DNA of 64,000 bases from Topomyia yanbarensis (GCF_030247195.1 NC_080671.1:204249897-204313896), one strand, 5' to 3'; numbered from the stretch's first letter, positions 10,529 through 26,102 are shown. Made by a program: numbers and translations. Notes: generated from the sequence alone by a model not told the origin.

Positions 10529-11545
10529 GTACGCTTTTAAATTTCATAGTATATGCCTGACATGAATATAACTTTCTTATATAATTAATGTTGTGTTTTT
10601 TTTCGCTGCTAGATTTGCGTGGAGTCTCGGCGAATATTTTTAATAAACATAGCCATTTTATATTATCCTTTAGCTTAGGGTAGAATGTAAGAATTTTTCA
10701 AACAAACTTGAAAAATCAAATCGAATTTCGACACATTCGATAAACGATATTAATCTGCAATAAGCTGGTCTTTCATCTTTTCCTCTACGCAAACGATATC
10801 CAGTGATATGAATGGAGGAGCGAAAAGATTGCTCAGTAGGTTTTTCTTCACCCTCGCTCCGTTTGCGTGTTATTTGCACTCTCGTTCTGTAGACAAACAC
10901 ATTTAATCCGCAGTGAATGTGGTTCGGGTCAAACATTTGTAGGGTGTTATCCTCATTTTCAGCTTATTTGTAAAATCCCATTTGAAGTCATAGGTAAGCG
11001 CAGAGTCTGCCACCTTTCTTTAGCGTATTAACTCAAAAAGAAGGGTAAAAGTTGGGTTTATCAAATTTCAGGAAATTTATTTAAACGGTTTTTTGTTATT
11101 GATTCATAGAGATCAATAATATTTGTTTAAACTAATGTTGTTCAGCCTGTTGAAAAATGGGCTTATTCGCTTGGGAAACACATTTACAAGGAGGCTTGCT
11201 TCCAACATCGGAGCAACATTAGTATGAGGGTAGGCAACGATGGCAGATAAAAGAATATGAAGCATGCTGCTGTATGCTAAACGATAAATTAATGGCAATA
11301 ATGACAGCCTCGGATTACCAAGACATCACGCTCGGAGTCGTCGTGTGGTTCGTCTCGGACCCGCAAGAAATCCTTTAAAACTTACCAGACCTTTAAGTTG
11401 ATCTCGCTTCAAGTTCGCCTAATGCAGGAGCATTGATGAAGATGATGCTTCTGTTCAGGTTGGCATCGTAAAAACAATACGATGAGAAATAGAAAGAACA
11501 GAGTAAACATTTCGATATTGATTGTTTATTTTAAAAGATACATGA
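10529..11545. other. unassigned intergenic stretch
   Basis: No supported gene. Two ORFs of 88 and 61 codons (10670-10936 and 11113-11298, minus) lack recognisable domains. Confidence 0.3.
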
Positions 11546-11546
11546 A

Positions 11547-14735
<3,189 letters not shown>

Positions 14736-15560
14736 GAACTGTACATTTCATTTCCAACATAAATTGCACAACAGCTAGAGGACAACCAAGCGTGTTGGGA
14801 TGTTATCGCATATAGCGAGCTATATCAGGTTTAAATGGGACACGTTCATTTGATTCCCACGATTTGCGAAGAAAATAATGGTCCACTGTGTCAGAGATTC
14901 GCATAACACAGTAAGGGCAAAACCCAAAATGCTCCGTGCGCGACTGGCATATTTTAGACCCTTCAGTCATCAATTCCTCGGCACGGAACTACACCTTGAC
15001 TTAGGGTCTCCTACTTTCAGTCGCCTCCTACGACATGGGAGCAAGACCCCAGTGGCTCAATTCTTGGTCGGATACCATACGGCCTCTGGGCAGGTTCATC
15101 TGTACACATCGAAATTTGATAATCGAAACTCAACAAAACTTCACCGAACTACCATCAGCCGAAATTAAGCGGACCATCGGTGAAAAAACTTCGGTGCGTA
15201 GAGTGAACGTTCCGCTGCATAATGCAGCGTACTGGGGAGTTCTCCCAACTCTTCCCAGGCTCCGTGCGCCATTAAGAATATTTTAAACCCCCTCAACAAT
15301 TTTACCCATAGCACGGGTCGCATGACACTATGGAATTGGGGTTCCCTGTTTGGTGGATTTTTACCTCTGGACAGGTAGTCCGTAGTGGAATTCTTAGCCG
15401 GTTGAAACAACCACTATCGACACTACACGGCTTATCTAGGCTGTTCGGAGAAAGAAGCTGACAGCTTCCATAGATGGCCGAACAGCCGGTGGTTTCGTCG
15501 GTACCTTCATAATAATTGACTGTAGCCAGCAACCAAGCTCTCCATTGCTTCACGAGATCT
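14736..15560 (-). mobile_element. probable 5' leader of the LOA/I-like element
   Basis: GC content is higher than the surroundings and continuous with the endonuclease start. It reads as minus-strand leader with short open frames (15165-15410, 15302-15553) and no Gag domain. No zinc-knuckle ORF1 is visible, so either ORF1 is lost or this is 5' untranslated sequence. The upstream limit near 15560 is estimated from the return to AT-rich DNA. Confidence 0.4.
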
Positions 15561-16200
15561 GCCAGCTTTTGAGCGCTCTCTGATTAGAAACACAGATAAC
15601 TCCTTATACAAAGTTGGAACTCAAAAAATCAAAAAAAAATTGGATTTTCCTGATAGTACATACTCTTGAAAAAATTTGTGCAAAATTTCATCCACATCGG
15701 AGCACTAGATTTTAAATTACAACCGTTTGCAGCACGCTAGTTCTTCCACGAATGAAGTTAACACAAAAATTTAAACGCAATTATTTCGGAATGAAGTTTT
15801 TTGAAAAGTACCGTTGCGGTGAACGTGATATCTCAAAAACTATTCATCTGATTTTCATTATTTTTTTAATTTGTTTGTATTTATGTTATCGTGTACTTGA
15901 ACGGTCCGTTTTTCATCAAAAAATTTTAGATTTTTATTGGGAAACCGATCCGTTCAAGTACACCACAATTCATTTTTCTTCAATAATCTTTTTAGTTTTT
16001 GGATTTCAGTCGAGCGGTTCGCCTTGGAGAGCGTTCACCACAAACCTCTGCCATAAAAACACTTCGACAACATTGAATATTTTTTAAATTCAGCTGGTTT
16101 TTTTCTATCTTCGATAGTGCTACCAATGGTCTATTTTCTTGCCCGGGATTAAGTAAAGAGAATGGACCCAAACAAACATATTCTGAAATGATTTTTTAGA
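15561..16200. other. unassigned AT-rich stretch
   Basis: An ORF at 15752-16087 (plus, 111 codons) is rich in Phe and Ile and has no recognised domain. I do not treat it as a gene. Confidence 0.3.
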
Positions 16201-16203
16201 CCA

Positions 16204-16340
16204 AACCTACAAGAATTCTCGTATTTCCTCCAGAAGATAAGGGAAGCGCTTTATTGGTTCCACAGATAGTCTCAATAGAACTGAGGCTGTCTGAAACGAT
16301 GAAGGAATGATCTGTGGGCAAAGCATTAATATTCTCATGG
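16204..16340 (-). pseudogene. RNase H fragment of a Jockey-type element
   Basis: The minus strand reads INALPTDHSFIVSDSLSSIE and, after a one-base frame change, PIKRFPYLLEEIREFL. This matches the plus-strand fragment near 48370-48460 (IDTLPIDHYFIFSNSLSSIE) in order and spacing. It is a 45-codon relic with no flanking RT, probably left by deletion. Confidence 0.55.
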
Positions 16341-17239
16341 CTATACGCAGAGCCGTCGTGCGGGTTTTCTGGCGTCCTTGGCGTTATCTTAGTTTTGCGC
16401 CCCTTGGTGTTTAGACTTGTTAAGACAACGTCTTAATTCCTCTACAGAAATAATAATGAAAAACTTTTTGATTTTCATTATCAATCAGATACTGGTATTT
16501 CAATAGGTTTTCTTCAGTGTTCAATATCAGTCTAAAGAAAATTGATATTGCTACAACCTTTTATACAGAAACAGATAGAAAGATTGATAGGTAATTTGTG
16601 TGAACCTGGTCGTTTTTTGTGCGCGGGTAGTAGTTTGAAAAGCCGTGAATATCAGTTACCTTGATCTCGATTGAGTAAGGACGAAGGGGACTGTTTGAAA
16701 ATTTCCAAGCTACATCTAATTTCCAGGGATTTGAAATTTGTCGTTGAATTTTTATATCTTCGGTAGTTAGGTCGTGTTTTTTGGAAAAGGCGTGTTCCGC
16801 TACCTGAGATTTGAAATGAAATGGTACATCTTTATCAGATTACCTAGAAGCTTTAGTAATTTGGAGTTAAAGTTGTGAGAGCTTGTTTGTTAAACATCTT
16901 GTTTTTTTTGTGAATAATTGATTGGATGGTTTGCTCTGTATTAATTCTGTATCTTTAATTTTTGCTTCTTCCCCCAAAGGTAAACTAAGCATTCTATGAA
17001 CCATAAGGAATTTTTTGAAATCAATATTAATTCTTCAAAATGGCTACAGAGATTTTTGAAAACAAACTTGTTTCGCTCATTATTCCGCAGCCAAGTGAAA
17101 TTTCCAGAGAAATTTACACGTTAACTTAAAGCTTTACCCTTCGTAGAAACGATTTAAAATGTTTTGTTTGTTGAAATTTCAGCAAATTTCAGCAAATCAG
17201 CAAAACAAAAGCATATTTACAAATCTTATTAGCCCTATT
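16341..17239. other. unassigned intergenic stretch
   Basis: AT-rich, no supported ORF. A CAGCAAAT cluster near 17180-17210 resembles the TCAGCAAA-rich block at 31715-32045. Confidence 0.3.
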
Positions 17240-17452
17240 CAAAAGTTAATATGGAAATGTTGGTTGATCTATTGGTCTTCAATCGTGATCACCACATACC
17301 TCTTAATTAAAAAACGAGTTTCGGGGAAAAGCCTGCCAAATATATTTTTATAAACTTATGCTTTTTTATTTCATTGACAAATGTTCTACCAAAAAACTAT
17401 AAGTTCGATGTAATGAAATCATTGCTTTATGCCTTTACGTAAATTCAGGCTT
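17240..17452 (-). repeat. truncated MITE X relative with an unoccupied insertion site
   Basis: Reverse-complement match to 9409-9469 plus 9901-10040, uninterrupted across the point where the 429 bp MITE sits in the other copy. It serves as an in-window empty site. Neither terminus of MITE X is retained. Confidence 0.65.
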
Positions 17453-17589
17453 TCCTGAGCGTGTGAGTTTTTTTTTATCATTTTTCTGCCTCATTTTCAA
17501 AAATTATAAGGTAGTAAACGGGAGGGTAAAATAAATTATTTTTTGGATATTACAAAACACTCTAATCACTACAAAAACCATTTTTAGTT

Positions 17590-18180
17590 TCATTCGAAGA
17601 TCTCATTCATTCGAAGATGGGAATTTCATATGTGACCGGACGATTTAGTCTATATTTCCGGAACCATATAAGCGATCCGTACGAAATTTTATAGACATCT
17701 ATGGGGATATTATAGCTATCATTTGGGACTAAGTTTTTGAAAATCTGAAACTGATGTGAGTTCGTAAATTTTGAAAGATGGCCGTTTTTCCCGGGCACTT
17801 CCGGAACCGTCTATGGTGGTCAATGTAGTCAACGAAGAGAACAGCAAATTGAAGTTGTTTGAGAGACATTTTAGCGAAATTTTTACCTTTTTTTGCTTTC
17901 ATCGGAGTATCGGTTTGAATCACAAATTGCTGTGTGATCGCACGCCACAACCTGTAACTCCGGAACCGGAAGTCGGATCCATTAAAAATTCAATAGCAAT
18001 TAAATAGCCATTTACGGGGACGCAATACCTTTCATTTGAGAGCAAGTTTAGTTGAATCGGTCTAGCCATCTCCGAGAAACCGTTGTGACTGTTATTCTGA
18101 ATTTGGATGCTTCCGCCGGGGCTTCCGGAACCGATGATGGTGGCCAATGTGGCCAAATAGACTTTGAATGGATGTTAGTG
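17590..18180 (+). repeat. family R copy (first of two adjacent)
   Basis: Contains GTGACCGGACGATTTAGTC, TTTGGGACTAAGTTTTTGAA, GGCACTTCCGGAACCGTC and TAACTCCGGAACCGGAAGTC. It is an inverted match to about 21310-21820 over roughly 500 bp, with visible substitutions and small gaps. Confidence 0.6.
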
Positions 18181-18605
18181 ACCTAATATTACAAATCGAA
18201 GTAGTTGTGGTCATATTTTGGAAAAATTTTCACTTTTATACATTCATTGCAGAATTTATTAAAATCGACATTTTCTGCGTTTTCGTACTCATCACCCCGT
18301 AATTCCGGAACCGGAAGTCGGATCCATTAAAAATTCAATAGCAGCCTATGGGAACGTTGCACCTTTCATTTGAGACTAAGTTTGTCAAAATCGGTTCATC
18401 CATCTCTGAGAAAAATGAGTGACATTTTTGGTCACATACACACACAGACGCACATACACACACATACATACATACACACATACATACACACACAGACATT
18501 TGCCGAACTCGACGAACTGAATCGAATAGTATATGTCACTCGGCCCTCCGGGCCTCCGTTAAAAAGTCGGTTTCAGAGCAATTGCAATACCTTTCTATTG
18601 AGAAA
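18181..18605 (+). repeat. family R copy (second) with ACAY microsatellite
   Basis: Contains TAATTCCGGAACCGGAAGTC, CCTTTCATTTGAGACTAAG, CATCTCTGAGAAAAATGAGT, a CACA/CATA microsatellite at about 18436-18496, GACGAACTGAATCGAATAG and CGGCCCTCCGGGCCTCCG. This is the reverse-complement order of 22840-23130. The microsatellite is the same kind of site as that occupied by the R1-clade element at 1950. Confidence 0.65.
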
Positions 18606-18956
18606 GGCAAAAACACTACAAAGAGACCAAACACGTAACATCAAATCAGACAAACAATTTAAATCAATAAAAATGTTACAATTGTATATTTAAATCTAAT
18701 TTGAAAATGTTTCACTTTCACCGGTTCCTCTTGGCTATCGTTGAAATATGAAACGCGATATTTTTTTTAAATTGTGAATTCTGTTCAATTTTAAACAATT
18801 AGAGATAAACTAATACTATTAAAACTTAATAGACAACCAAAGGAATGCTACTGTTGCCTCATAACAAACGAATGCAGATAAACCTGGCAGTACAGGAGTC
18901 AAATACATTAACAGGGTTCAAAATATGTAGGGGTCCAAATTAGATTGGTTACCCTA
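18606..18956 (-). repeat. repeat family Z, truncated
   Basis: Ends on the right with GGGGTCCAAATTAGATTGG and TTACCCTA. Its reverse complement matches 57881-58210 (TAGGGTAACCAACCTAATTT, TGTCTATTAAGTTT, AACGATAACCAAGAGGAAC). The left side is cut at the junction with the family R copy. Confidence 0.6.
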
Positions 18957-19389
18957 CTTCTCAACCGATTATTGCAAAATAATACCCATATTATTTTACA
19001 GACAACGGAGTAAGGCTTCCTGTTGTTGCGTGTTTATGAAATTTCATTCATACTCGTTTCATTTCCGCCTACTGCGTCCATATCCTTGGCTCTGCTCTAT
19101 TCGAAATACTTTCAATGCTGTATCATCTATTTTCACGCAGTATGATATGTACACTCTGGTAAATCATTTAGTGAAATTCTATGGTAGAGAAGAGTAACAA
19201 AACATGTTTTAATACAATTGTTATGTAAACATCGAATTTTATGGGACATTGACAAGTGTTGCTTAGATCACTCATTTGAATTTCTTCTGGGTTGCAAATA
19301 TTCAAATTCTTTGAATTAAAATTGATCATATTCAGTCGCATTCATTTTCGATATTCAATGAGGCAACCGAGAACGTCAAACGAACAAAC
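18957..19389. other. unassigned stretch
   Basis: No gene or repeat boundary recognised. Confidence 0.3.
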
Positions 19390-19712
19390 TAGGGTAAAGT
19401 GCCTATTTTCACCATACTAAACAGGGTGCCTCACTAATTCATTAATTTCTCGGCCTACAATCAATGGAATGCATAAAAATTGACATCAACAGTTTTGCTT
19501 CGTTGTTAAGAACCAGTATAATAACACCAATGTGCTTAAAACAGTGAAATTCTGGTGTTTGAGTGCAACAAAAACTCGAATCGAGTGGCCCTATTGTTGC
19601 GCTACCATTTGACTCAATGCGTTGAACAAAGATGGCAGATACTGCTCTAACCAACGGCTTCAAATGGGTAGGGTGACAATAGAAACATGGCGAAAATGGG
19701 CTCAACACCCTA
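19390..19712. mobile_element. 323 bp MITE with TAGGGT ends
   Basis: The left end TAGGGTAAAGTGCCTATTTT and the reverse complement of the right end (TAGGGTGTTGAGCCCATTTT) share 14 of 20 positions, followed by C[AG]CCAT. TA at both ends could be part of the TIR or a TA target duplication. No coding sequence. An 88-codon ORF across it (19442-19708, minus) is incidental. Confidence 0.45.
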
Positions 19713-20365
19713 CCTATTCATTCAATGTAGGTTTTCATTCGTCCCCGATTATTGGACGAAAAGAACGTGCAGTAACGAATCAAACGCAATAAAGTAGGCC
19801 CTGGTACAATGTGAGCGATGGTAACAATTTTTTTATATGCCTTACATTTAACATTTGAAAACATTTACCATTTATCTATTTAACTAATAAATATTGTTCT
19901 GCGATATTCAACTGAATGAATAACATGGATGGACGAGTCACATCAGGTTCATTTTCAGCCGTCAAAAAAGGGCTTCGATTATTTTTAACTCTGTTTGTTA
20001 GAAATGGCTATATGGAAAATCATAACAATTCGATCACACTAAATTAACGCCGTTTTGAAAAATTATTTGCTATAATTAAAAAAACAAACCTAATATTATA
20101 ATATTATACTGGGATCAAACGAAAGAAACATTTCTCGTTTTAGCTGGTGGTAGTAACGATGTCTTGGTCAGGCAGGTGGTAATAACGATGTCTTGGAAGC
20201 TATTGAGTTAAATTCCCGATTTTATCAAGTATCTTCCCGGAATGGAAATTTCCTTGATGGATCCTGGTTGTTGGCGGAATATTTGTGGTGGTATGAGGTG
20301 GGACCATCATCATAATCAGGGTTAATAAGATGATCTTCAAAATTCAAATCTTATTATTTTCTTTA
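19713..20365. other. unassigned stretch with a short tandem duplication
   Basis: The words GGTGGTAGTAACGATGTCTT and GGTGGTAATAACGATGTCTT occur in tandem near 20143-20195. No gene is seen. Confidence 0.35.
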
Positions 20366-20595
20366 ATGGGGGGTAAGAGTTACAATGTGAAAAAGGAAAT
20401 ACTTTGCTACCCCTACGTTGAGTTTTTAAAATAATTTTTCAATTAAGGGGGTCTTTTACTCATAAAATGGCTGAATTGCAATTTTTCAACAAAAATTCTG
20501 CCATTTTATGAATAGAAATTATACAGAAATTTTCCCGAAAACTCAACGTGGAGGTTAGGTATTTTTTACATAAAATGTGTATACCGCAAATTATG
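20366..20595. repeat. imperfect foldback sequence
   Basis: Outer arms CCCCTACGTTGAGTTTT (about 20410) and AAAACTCAACGTGGAGG (about 20538) enclose inner arms CATAAAATGGC (20461-20471) and GCCATTTTATG (20500-20510). It could be a small MITE, but the termini are not defined. Confidence 0.4.
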
Positions 20596-21299
20596 TTTTT
20601 TAGAGACATTCCACAAAAAGTTTCACCATCGAGTCGCTTGCGGATATTTTTGTATAGAAAAATTACAGAATGCTAAGTATAATGTATACAAGTTTCGATC
20701 AATTCGCTTCACCAAAATTTCTATAAAAAAATCGCAAAAGATTGTTTTTTTACGCTAGAACCTTTATCAACAACCCCCCCCCCCCCCAAAGAAAAACTCG
20801 ATTTGTTTTATGTTCGAGTGTAATAGATACTGAATTACGGTTTATCGTGGATATGATACATTCTAACAGCCTACGTGCTAACCCTCGCCACGGTGTGTTG
20901 CGTGATAACATTATAGTAGTAAATGAAATAATTATAGATTTGATAGTATCTCGCAATGGATATACTACTGAGGATACTACATAACGTGGCATGCACGTAA
21001 ACATGGTGCATTTATCATTTGGATACATTTTAATGGATCAGAAGAGTGTTAAGGTTCAAGTTACCTTTTTAAGCATGTGTTAGTTGAACGCTTGGTAATG
21101 TGCGTAGGAAAATTTGTGTTCAGCTTTGCCACCGGATTATCCATCAAAACTCTAAAAGAAGAATATCAGTCGATTTTTTATATCACCACGATTCAAATCG
21201 TGCAAAATACCTACTGGAAAAACCATCGGCTTAGCTGGACGGTGCTTTTGAAAAAGTGGCTGTGATTTTTTGTCACACTACCACACTGAGCTGGGTTAC
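20596..21299. other. unassigned stretch with C14 run
   Basis: C14 at 20774-20787. ORFs of 80 and 92 codons on opposite strands overlap the C-run and have no recognisable domain. Confidence 0.3.
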
Positions 21300-21966
21300 G
21301 CAACACAACTGCGCAATGAAAAAACCACAGCCGATTAATCGATTCAACCAAGCTTAGTCTCAAATGAAAGCTGTTTTATCCCCGTAAATGGTTATTAAAT
21401 TTCTTCCCGATACGACTTCCGGTCTCGGAGTTACGGGTTGTGGCGTGCGGTCACAAAGCAAATTCCGATTCAAACTAATGAAAGCAAAAAACGTTAAAAA
21501 TTCGCTAAAATATCTCTCAAATAACTTAAGTTAGCCGTTCTAAGTCACTGTCGGCCTATTGAACTTTCGTTGACTACATTGATCATTATAGACGGTTCCG
21601 GAAGTGCCCTGGAAAAGCGGCCATCTTTCAAAATTATCACATTCACATCAGTTTCTCGGAAATGGTTGGGCCGATTTTCACAAACTTAGTCCCAAATGAT
21701 AGCTATAGTATCCCCACAAATGTCTATAAAATTTGATATGGATCGCTTATATGGGTCCAGAAATATAGACTGAACCGTTCGGTCACATATAAAATTCCCA
21801 TATAAGCCGGAACTCAATTTTTTTTTTTCAAAAGGGGAACCCCATGAAATTTTAAAAATCGAATTCGTATTTTTGATGTCAAACATCTTTAAAATGCATG
21901 AAACGTCGAGATTTTATGTTACCTCGATTTTTTTTTATGAACATCGGCTTTTTAGGACTTTGGGAC
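21300..21966 (-). repeat. family R copy, inverted relative to 17590-18180
   Basis: Same blocks as the 17.6 kb copy in reverse: TCAAATGAAAGC, CGGAGTTACGGGTTGTGGCG, GACGGTTCCGGAAGTGCC, GGTCACATATAAAATTCCC. The tail at about 21840-21960 (GCATGAAACGTCGAGATTT) matches the reverse complement of about 63690-63760. Confidence 0.6.
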
Positions 21967-21972
21967 CATTAA

Positions 21973-22599
21973 CCCATTATTGCCCAACTTATTTTTCACG
22001 CGAATCACAAATAGTGTTTTCCGATCGAAGAAATATGATGTGGTCATTCCAGTAAAATTATTTTTGTACTGAAAGTAGCTGATATTATAAGGAACAACCA
22101 GTTAAAATTTAAGATTGATCGGTTAATCGGTTCCTGAGATATCGTGATCGCCGCGGATGAACTTTTCAACAAAATACAACTCCGAGATAATCGAGTTTTA
22201 CTGTCGGTGCAGCGAGTCAACGGTCTAGCGTATCAAACACTACGTACCGCCTACAAGTGGTGAATGGGTAGCGGTCTATGAATAGCTGTAACTTAAGTTA
22301 TAGTATTCCGATCTTAATGAAACTTTGAGAAAATTTTCCTCAGCGTGTGTAGTTTCAGAATATCTAATTTACGAAAATTCGATTTTTTCATTCCTAACAA
22401 AAATGTGTAACCTATTAAGTGAAAATTGATTAAAAACAAAACATAAACACCGGTTTAACTACTCTAACTTCTCTAAACATATTCTGCAAGAGTATATGAA
22501 CAATATTAACTCGTTGATAATGCCTGTTCTGCGTTATTAATTGAGTAATAGGAGTTATTCTTAGCACCTACTATATATAGTAGGTTGGGCAATAATGGG
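21973..22599. mobile_element. piggyBac-type MITE (TTAA flanks)
   Basis: Perfect 16 bp TIRs CCCATTATTGCCCAAC (21973-21988) and GTTGGGCAATAATGGG (22584-22599) lie directly inside TTAA at 21969-21972 and 22600-22603. TTAA duplication with CCC-initial TIRs is the piggyBac hallmark. The interior (about 22090-22400) resembles diverged MITE X sequence (GATCTTAATGAAACTTTGAG). No transposase. Confidence 0.7.
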
Positions 22600-22602
22600 T
22601 TA

Positions 22603-22831
22603 ATAAATTACGTAACGTTTTAATGGGGGGAGGGGGTCCGACAAATTGTGACATGTTGTTACATATGGGGCAGGGGAATAAGCAACGTTACGTAACATTT
22701 TTTGCCGAAGAAAAAAAAATTCAAAGAATTTGTTACGTAATAGGGGAGGGGGGATAGAGCAATTTGTGACAATTTATTACATGAGGGGAGAGGGAGTCGA
22801 ATTTGGGCAATTTTTGCGTTACGTAATTTAT
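22603..22831. mobile_element. 229 bp MITE with ATAAATTACGTAACG TIRs
   Basis: 15 bp perfect TIRs at 22603-22617 and 22817-22831, extendable to 17 of 18 by including TTA/TTC outside. The interior is G-rich (GGGGGGAGGGGG, GGGGAGGGGGG) with scattered TTACGTAA. It touches the TTAA of the preceding piggyBac-type MITE. Confidence 0.65.
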
Positions 22832-22835
22832 GAAT

Positions 22836-23135
22836 GATATCTTTGCTGATTTCGCACCTTTTTGACTTTCTCAATAGAAACCTCTGAAAACCGACTTTTT
22901 AACGGAGGCCCGGAGTGCCGAGTTGCATATACCATTCGATTCAGTTCGTCGAGTACAGCAAATGTCTGTGTGCATGTGTGTGTATGTATGTGTGTATGCG
23001 CGTCTGTGTGTGTGAATGTGACCAAAAATGTCACTCATTTTTCTCAGAGATGGCTGAACCGATTTTCACAAACTTAGTCTCAAATGAAAGGCACAACGCT
23101 CCCATAGGCTGCTATTAAATTTCTAATGGATCCGA
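22836..23135 (+). repeat. family R copy with TG microsatellite
   Basis: GACTTTTTAACGGAGGCCCG, CATTCGATTCAGTTCGTCG, a TGTG/TATG tract at about 22965-23015, GAGATGGCTGAACCGATTTT and TCAAATGAAAGGC. It represents the uninterrupted arrangement of the unit split at 1949/5467. Confidence 0.65.
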
Positions 23136-24763
23136 CGATTTTTGAACAACTCTTTTTTTTACGTCCCACTTAGCCTTCACGTTGAGTGTAGGGGGGGGGG
23201 ATTCTAATGTAAGGTTAATTCGGTAAAAAGGTACATTTAAAATAACGTTTTGGTGATATAGAGATGGTTTGTGGTATTCATTCAATTTAACCATATTTTC
23301 TCGAATTTTGGTAACAGAATACTAAAATTGAGCGAGTGACAGCGAATCTCCGGAGGCGCCTCGTCGAAAACTTGTGGTCAACATCATAACTCAAAACCTT
23401 CTGCACCAATCGTGTTGACATTTTGCACAATTCTTTTTCACATCATTACCCAGGTATTGTTGCGAACTTTTATTTTTTTCGTGGCATTTTGAAGCTGAAA
23501 ATCCAATTCCTCCATAATTCTCTTCGGGGAAACTTGCTATAATTTTATTTATGACTCACGAAGCTTTCGGTGACTGTAAATGGTATCAATTTGTACAAAG
23601 AGTAGTCGATATCGTTTTGGCTCCGATAACGCTCGATTTCCCCGCTTCGTCTAGCAATTTTGCATTCGTGCACGAATTTGTATTATTTCCGATACTCAAA
23701 TAGGCCCAATTCCAGTATACACATTTTTCTTCGCAGCAGGAAACAAAGACCGATAAACAGTTAGTCTCCGGTTGGTGTAATCGATACTCTGCGTGAATTC
23801 AAAACCATTTGCTGGTGGAATAACGTTACAATAGCAATTTTGCTTGATACTTCCACGCATTCATTTACGTCCCAAGACAACACAGAAGAATAGCATGATA
23901 GTAGGTAGGCTGTTTTTGAGGTGTTAGCGATTTAACCTCAAAGAGCGAACTAAATAGGCGAATTCAACGGATATAATCCATTTTTTTAATTTTATTTACG
24001 AAAGTGTTAAGGAATATGTTGATTATCTAGTATAAAAATCACTGCATCTACCATTGTAGATTGTAGTTGTAGATTGTAGTTTATGTAAACTCGCAGTGAA
24101 TAAAAATGAACAACCATAATGAAACTTTTGATTATTTGTATATCTCTATAGTAGCGGAACGCTCGATTTTTTGCTACAAGTGTTGTTTTCGTTGTCATAC
24201 TGCTGCAATACCAGATGTTGATTGTTTTCCTGCAGCATCTTTCCAGCTAGGTATAGTGATTTCCTTCGTTTGCCAACGGTTATGCGCCATCAACCGTAAC
24301 CCCAGTCGGGTAGCATATAGCGATAGCACATACCCAAGCTGTATGAATGCATCCCAAAACAGATGCAAACTATATTTTCCTTTTTAAAACTGCAACATTG
24401 TCAATTCGCATGTAGCCAAAGGGTTACAAATTTGGATTTTTTTTCTTTTGAAGACACCTGTATTATTCAAATACTCCTCGAAACGAACTTTTTATTTTTG
24501 CTTTTTTGCCTGCAATCTGTCCCGTCAGAACCCAAATACTGTTTATTATGAGAACAAAATTAATAATTTGAGCCATTTTGATTGTTCATAAACATAACTC
24601 CCTGAAGAAGTCGACAATATCGGGTCAAAATGCAGATAAAATTCGGCGGCTGACTAACTCAGGTCATCACAGTATTCGAATGTCTGAAAGAATCCAGAAA
24701 CGCTATAATATTTGCCTACTACCGTTAAATTATCAAAGAAGTGAAGATGCGCATTTCACCATT
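23136..24763. other. unassigned intergenic stretch
   Basis: A G9 run sits near 23191. ORFs at 24106-24387 and 24578-24871 have no recognised domain. The left flank of the hAT-like element lies here. Confidence 0.3.
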
Positions 24764-25444
24764 GTCATAATTAGAGGTGTGCGCCGATGCATTTTTAATC
24801 GGCGGCGGCGTAAGCGACATTTTTGGCCGGCGGCGGCGGCGTTGACGGCGTCACGCCGTTGGACCCTATAGGCGGCGGCGCGCCGGCGTGTGTCGGCGTG
24901 GCGAATATTGACGCCTATGTAACTAAAAAAAAAATTCTTGACTGTACAATTCCTTTCCCAAATTTTCTGTTTCTATTGTAACAGACTTCACAGCACATAC
25001 AAACAAACGTTACAGCTTAAAGAAAATCTAAAAAAATCATCGCCCACGATGTACTAGCGACATCTGTTGGACACATTGCACAAAATGTAATTCTCGCAAC
25101 CATATCAAATTTTTTTTTCAACTGAAGCTCCAGTTGTGCCCACCCTGCTTGCCAAATGCAAGATAATAAATGAAAGGTGGAACTATTTTTACAGTTGTAA
25201 AATTTGAAGAACGAAATAGAAAAATTGTCGATGTGGCATACTACGACTTCGCATGAAATAATGATTGCAATGGACAAATTTGAAGAGTGCAGAGTAACGA
25301 CTGTATTTCAATGACCAATAATAATTATTTATTGTTCTATATTTGGGAAATTAAGGAACGGTATACAATTTTTGTTTTGTTTGAGGAAATTAATTGTTGT
25401 TGTCGTTTCATTGTTTTTTGTTTCTATTTAGTCATCTTTACCGT

Positions 25445-26102
25445 AAGCCCGGGGACAATTGACAGCTCCCATATATTGAATTCATAAGCAAATTTTGGGG
25501 GTGATTTGGTAATGTCATGGCGGCTCGAATGGAGGAAAAATTGAAAAAGGCGCATCCCATGTATTGTTTTCCATATCTGTGGAAAATAATCAATTTAAGC
25601 ATTTCTACCATTTTTTTTGCTGCTAGAATTCTGATAAAAACACAAATTCTATTCGAATTGTTAAGCTTGGTGGTGATGTACTTTCATTGGCCAAAATGTT
25701 TTTCATTTACAATTCTCGAGATAAAAAGCACCAATGATTCCAAACTTCACACAACAAGAAAACCAAAACATGTTTAGGAAGGAAGAGAGCCGGTTGTTAA
25801 AAACAGACTTCCAGCTAAATATTAATAAGATTTATGTAACTTTGTTGACGGGTTTCAGTTAGGGATAAATTTTTTCTCTAATAATAGTTTTCTTTATTCA
25901 CATTTTGGAATAAGCTTTTTCTAAATGTTGTTCTAGCCGCATTAACGGCGTTCACAACACACGTAACGAAACACGCTTTTCTCTTGAAACTTTTTCGTTT
26001 CGTTGTTCGTGGTACTCATACAGAGAAGGCATACTAGCGCCACCATCAAATCGGTGGTGCATATATGAAACAAGCACTATCTGTCAAGTTGTCCCTGGGT
26101 TG
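25445..26102. mobile_element. nested hAT-type MITE
   Basis: The left end AAGCCCGGGGACAATTGACA and the reverse complement of the right end (CAACCCAGGGACAACTTGAC) agree with small gaps. The flanks are TTTACCGT (25437-25444) and TTTACCAT (26103-26110), an 8 bp duplication with one difference. It lies inside the 24772-30302 element. Short ORFs within it have no recognised domain. Confidence 0.5.

Noticed and set aside
10962..10993. Micro-exon-like segment between TTTTCAG and GTAAGC
   Set aside because: Only about 31 bp with no partner exons. Such site pairs are expected by chance.
15752..16087. 111-codon plus-strand open frame
   Set aside because: Low-complexity Phe/Ile/Lys composition expected of AT-rich DNA. 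No domain.
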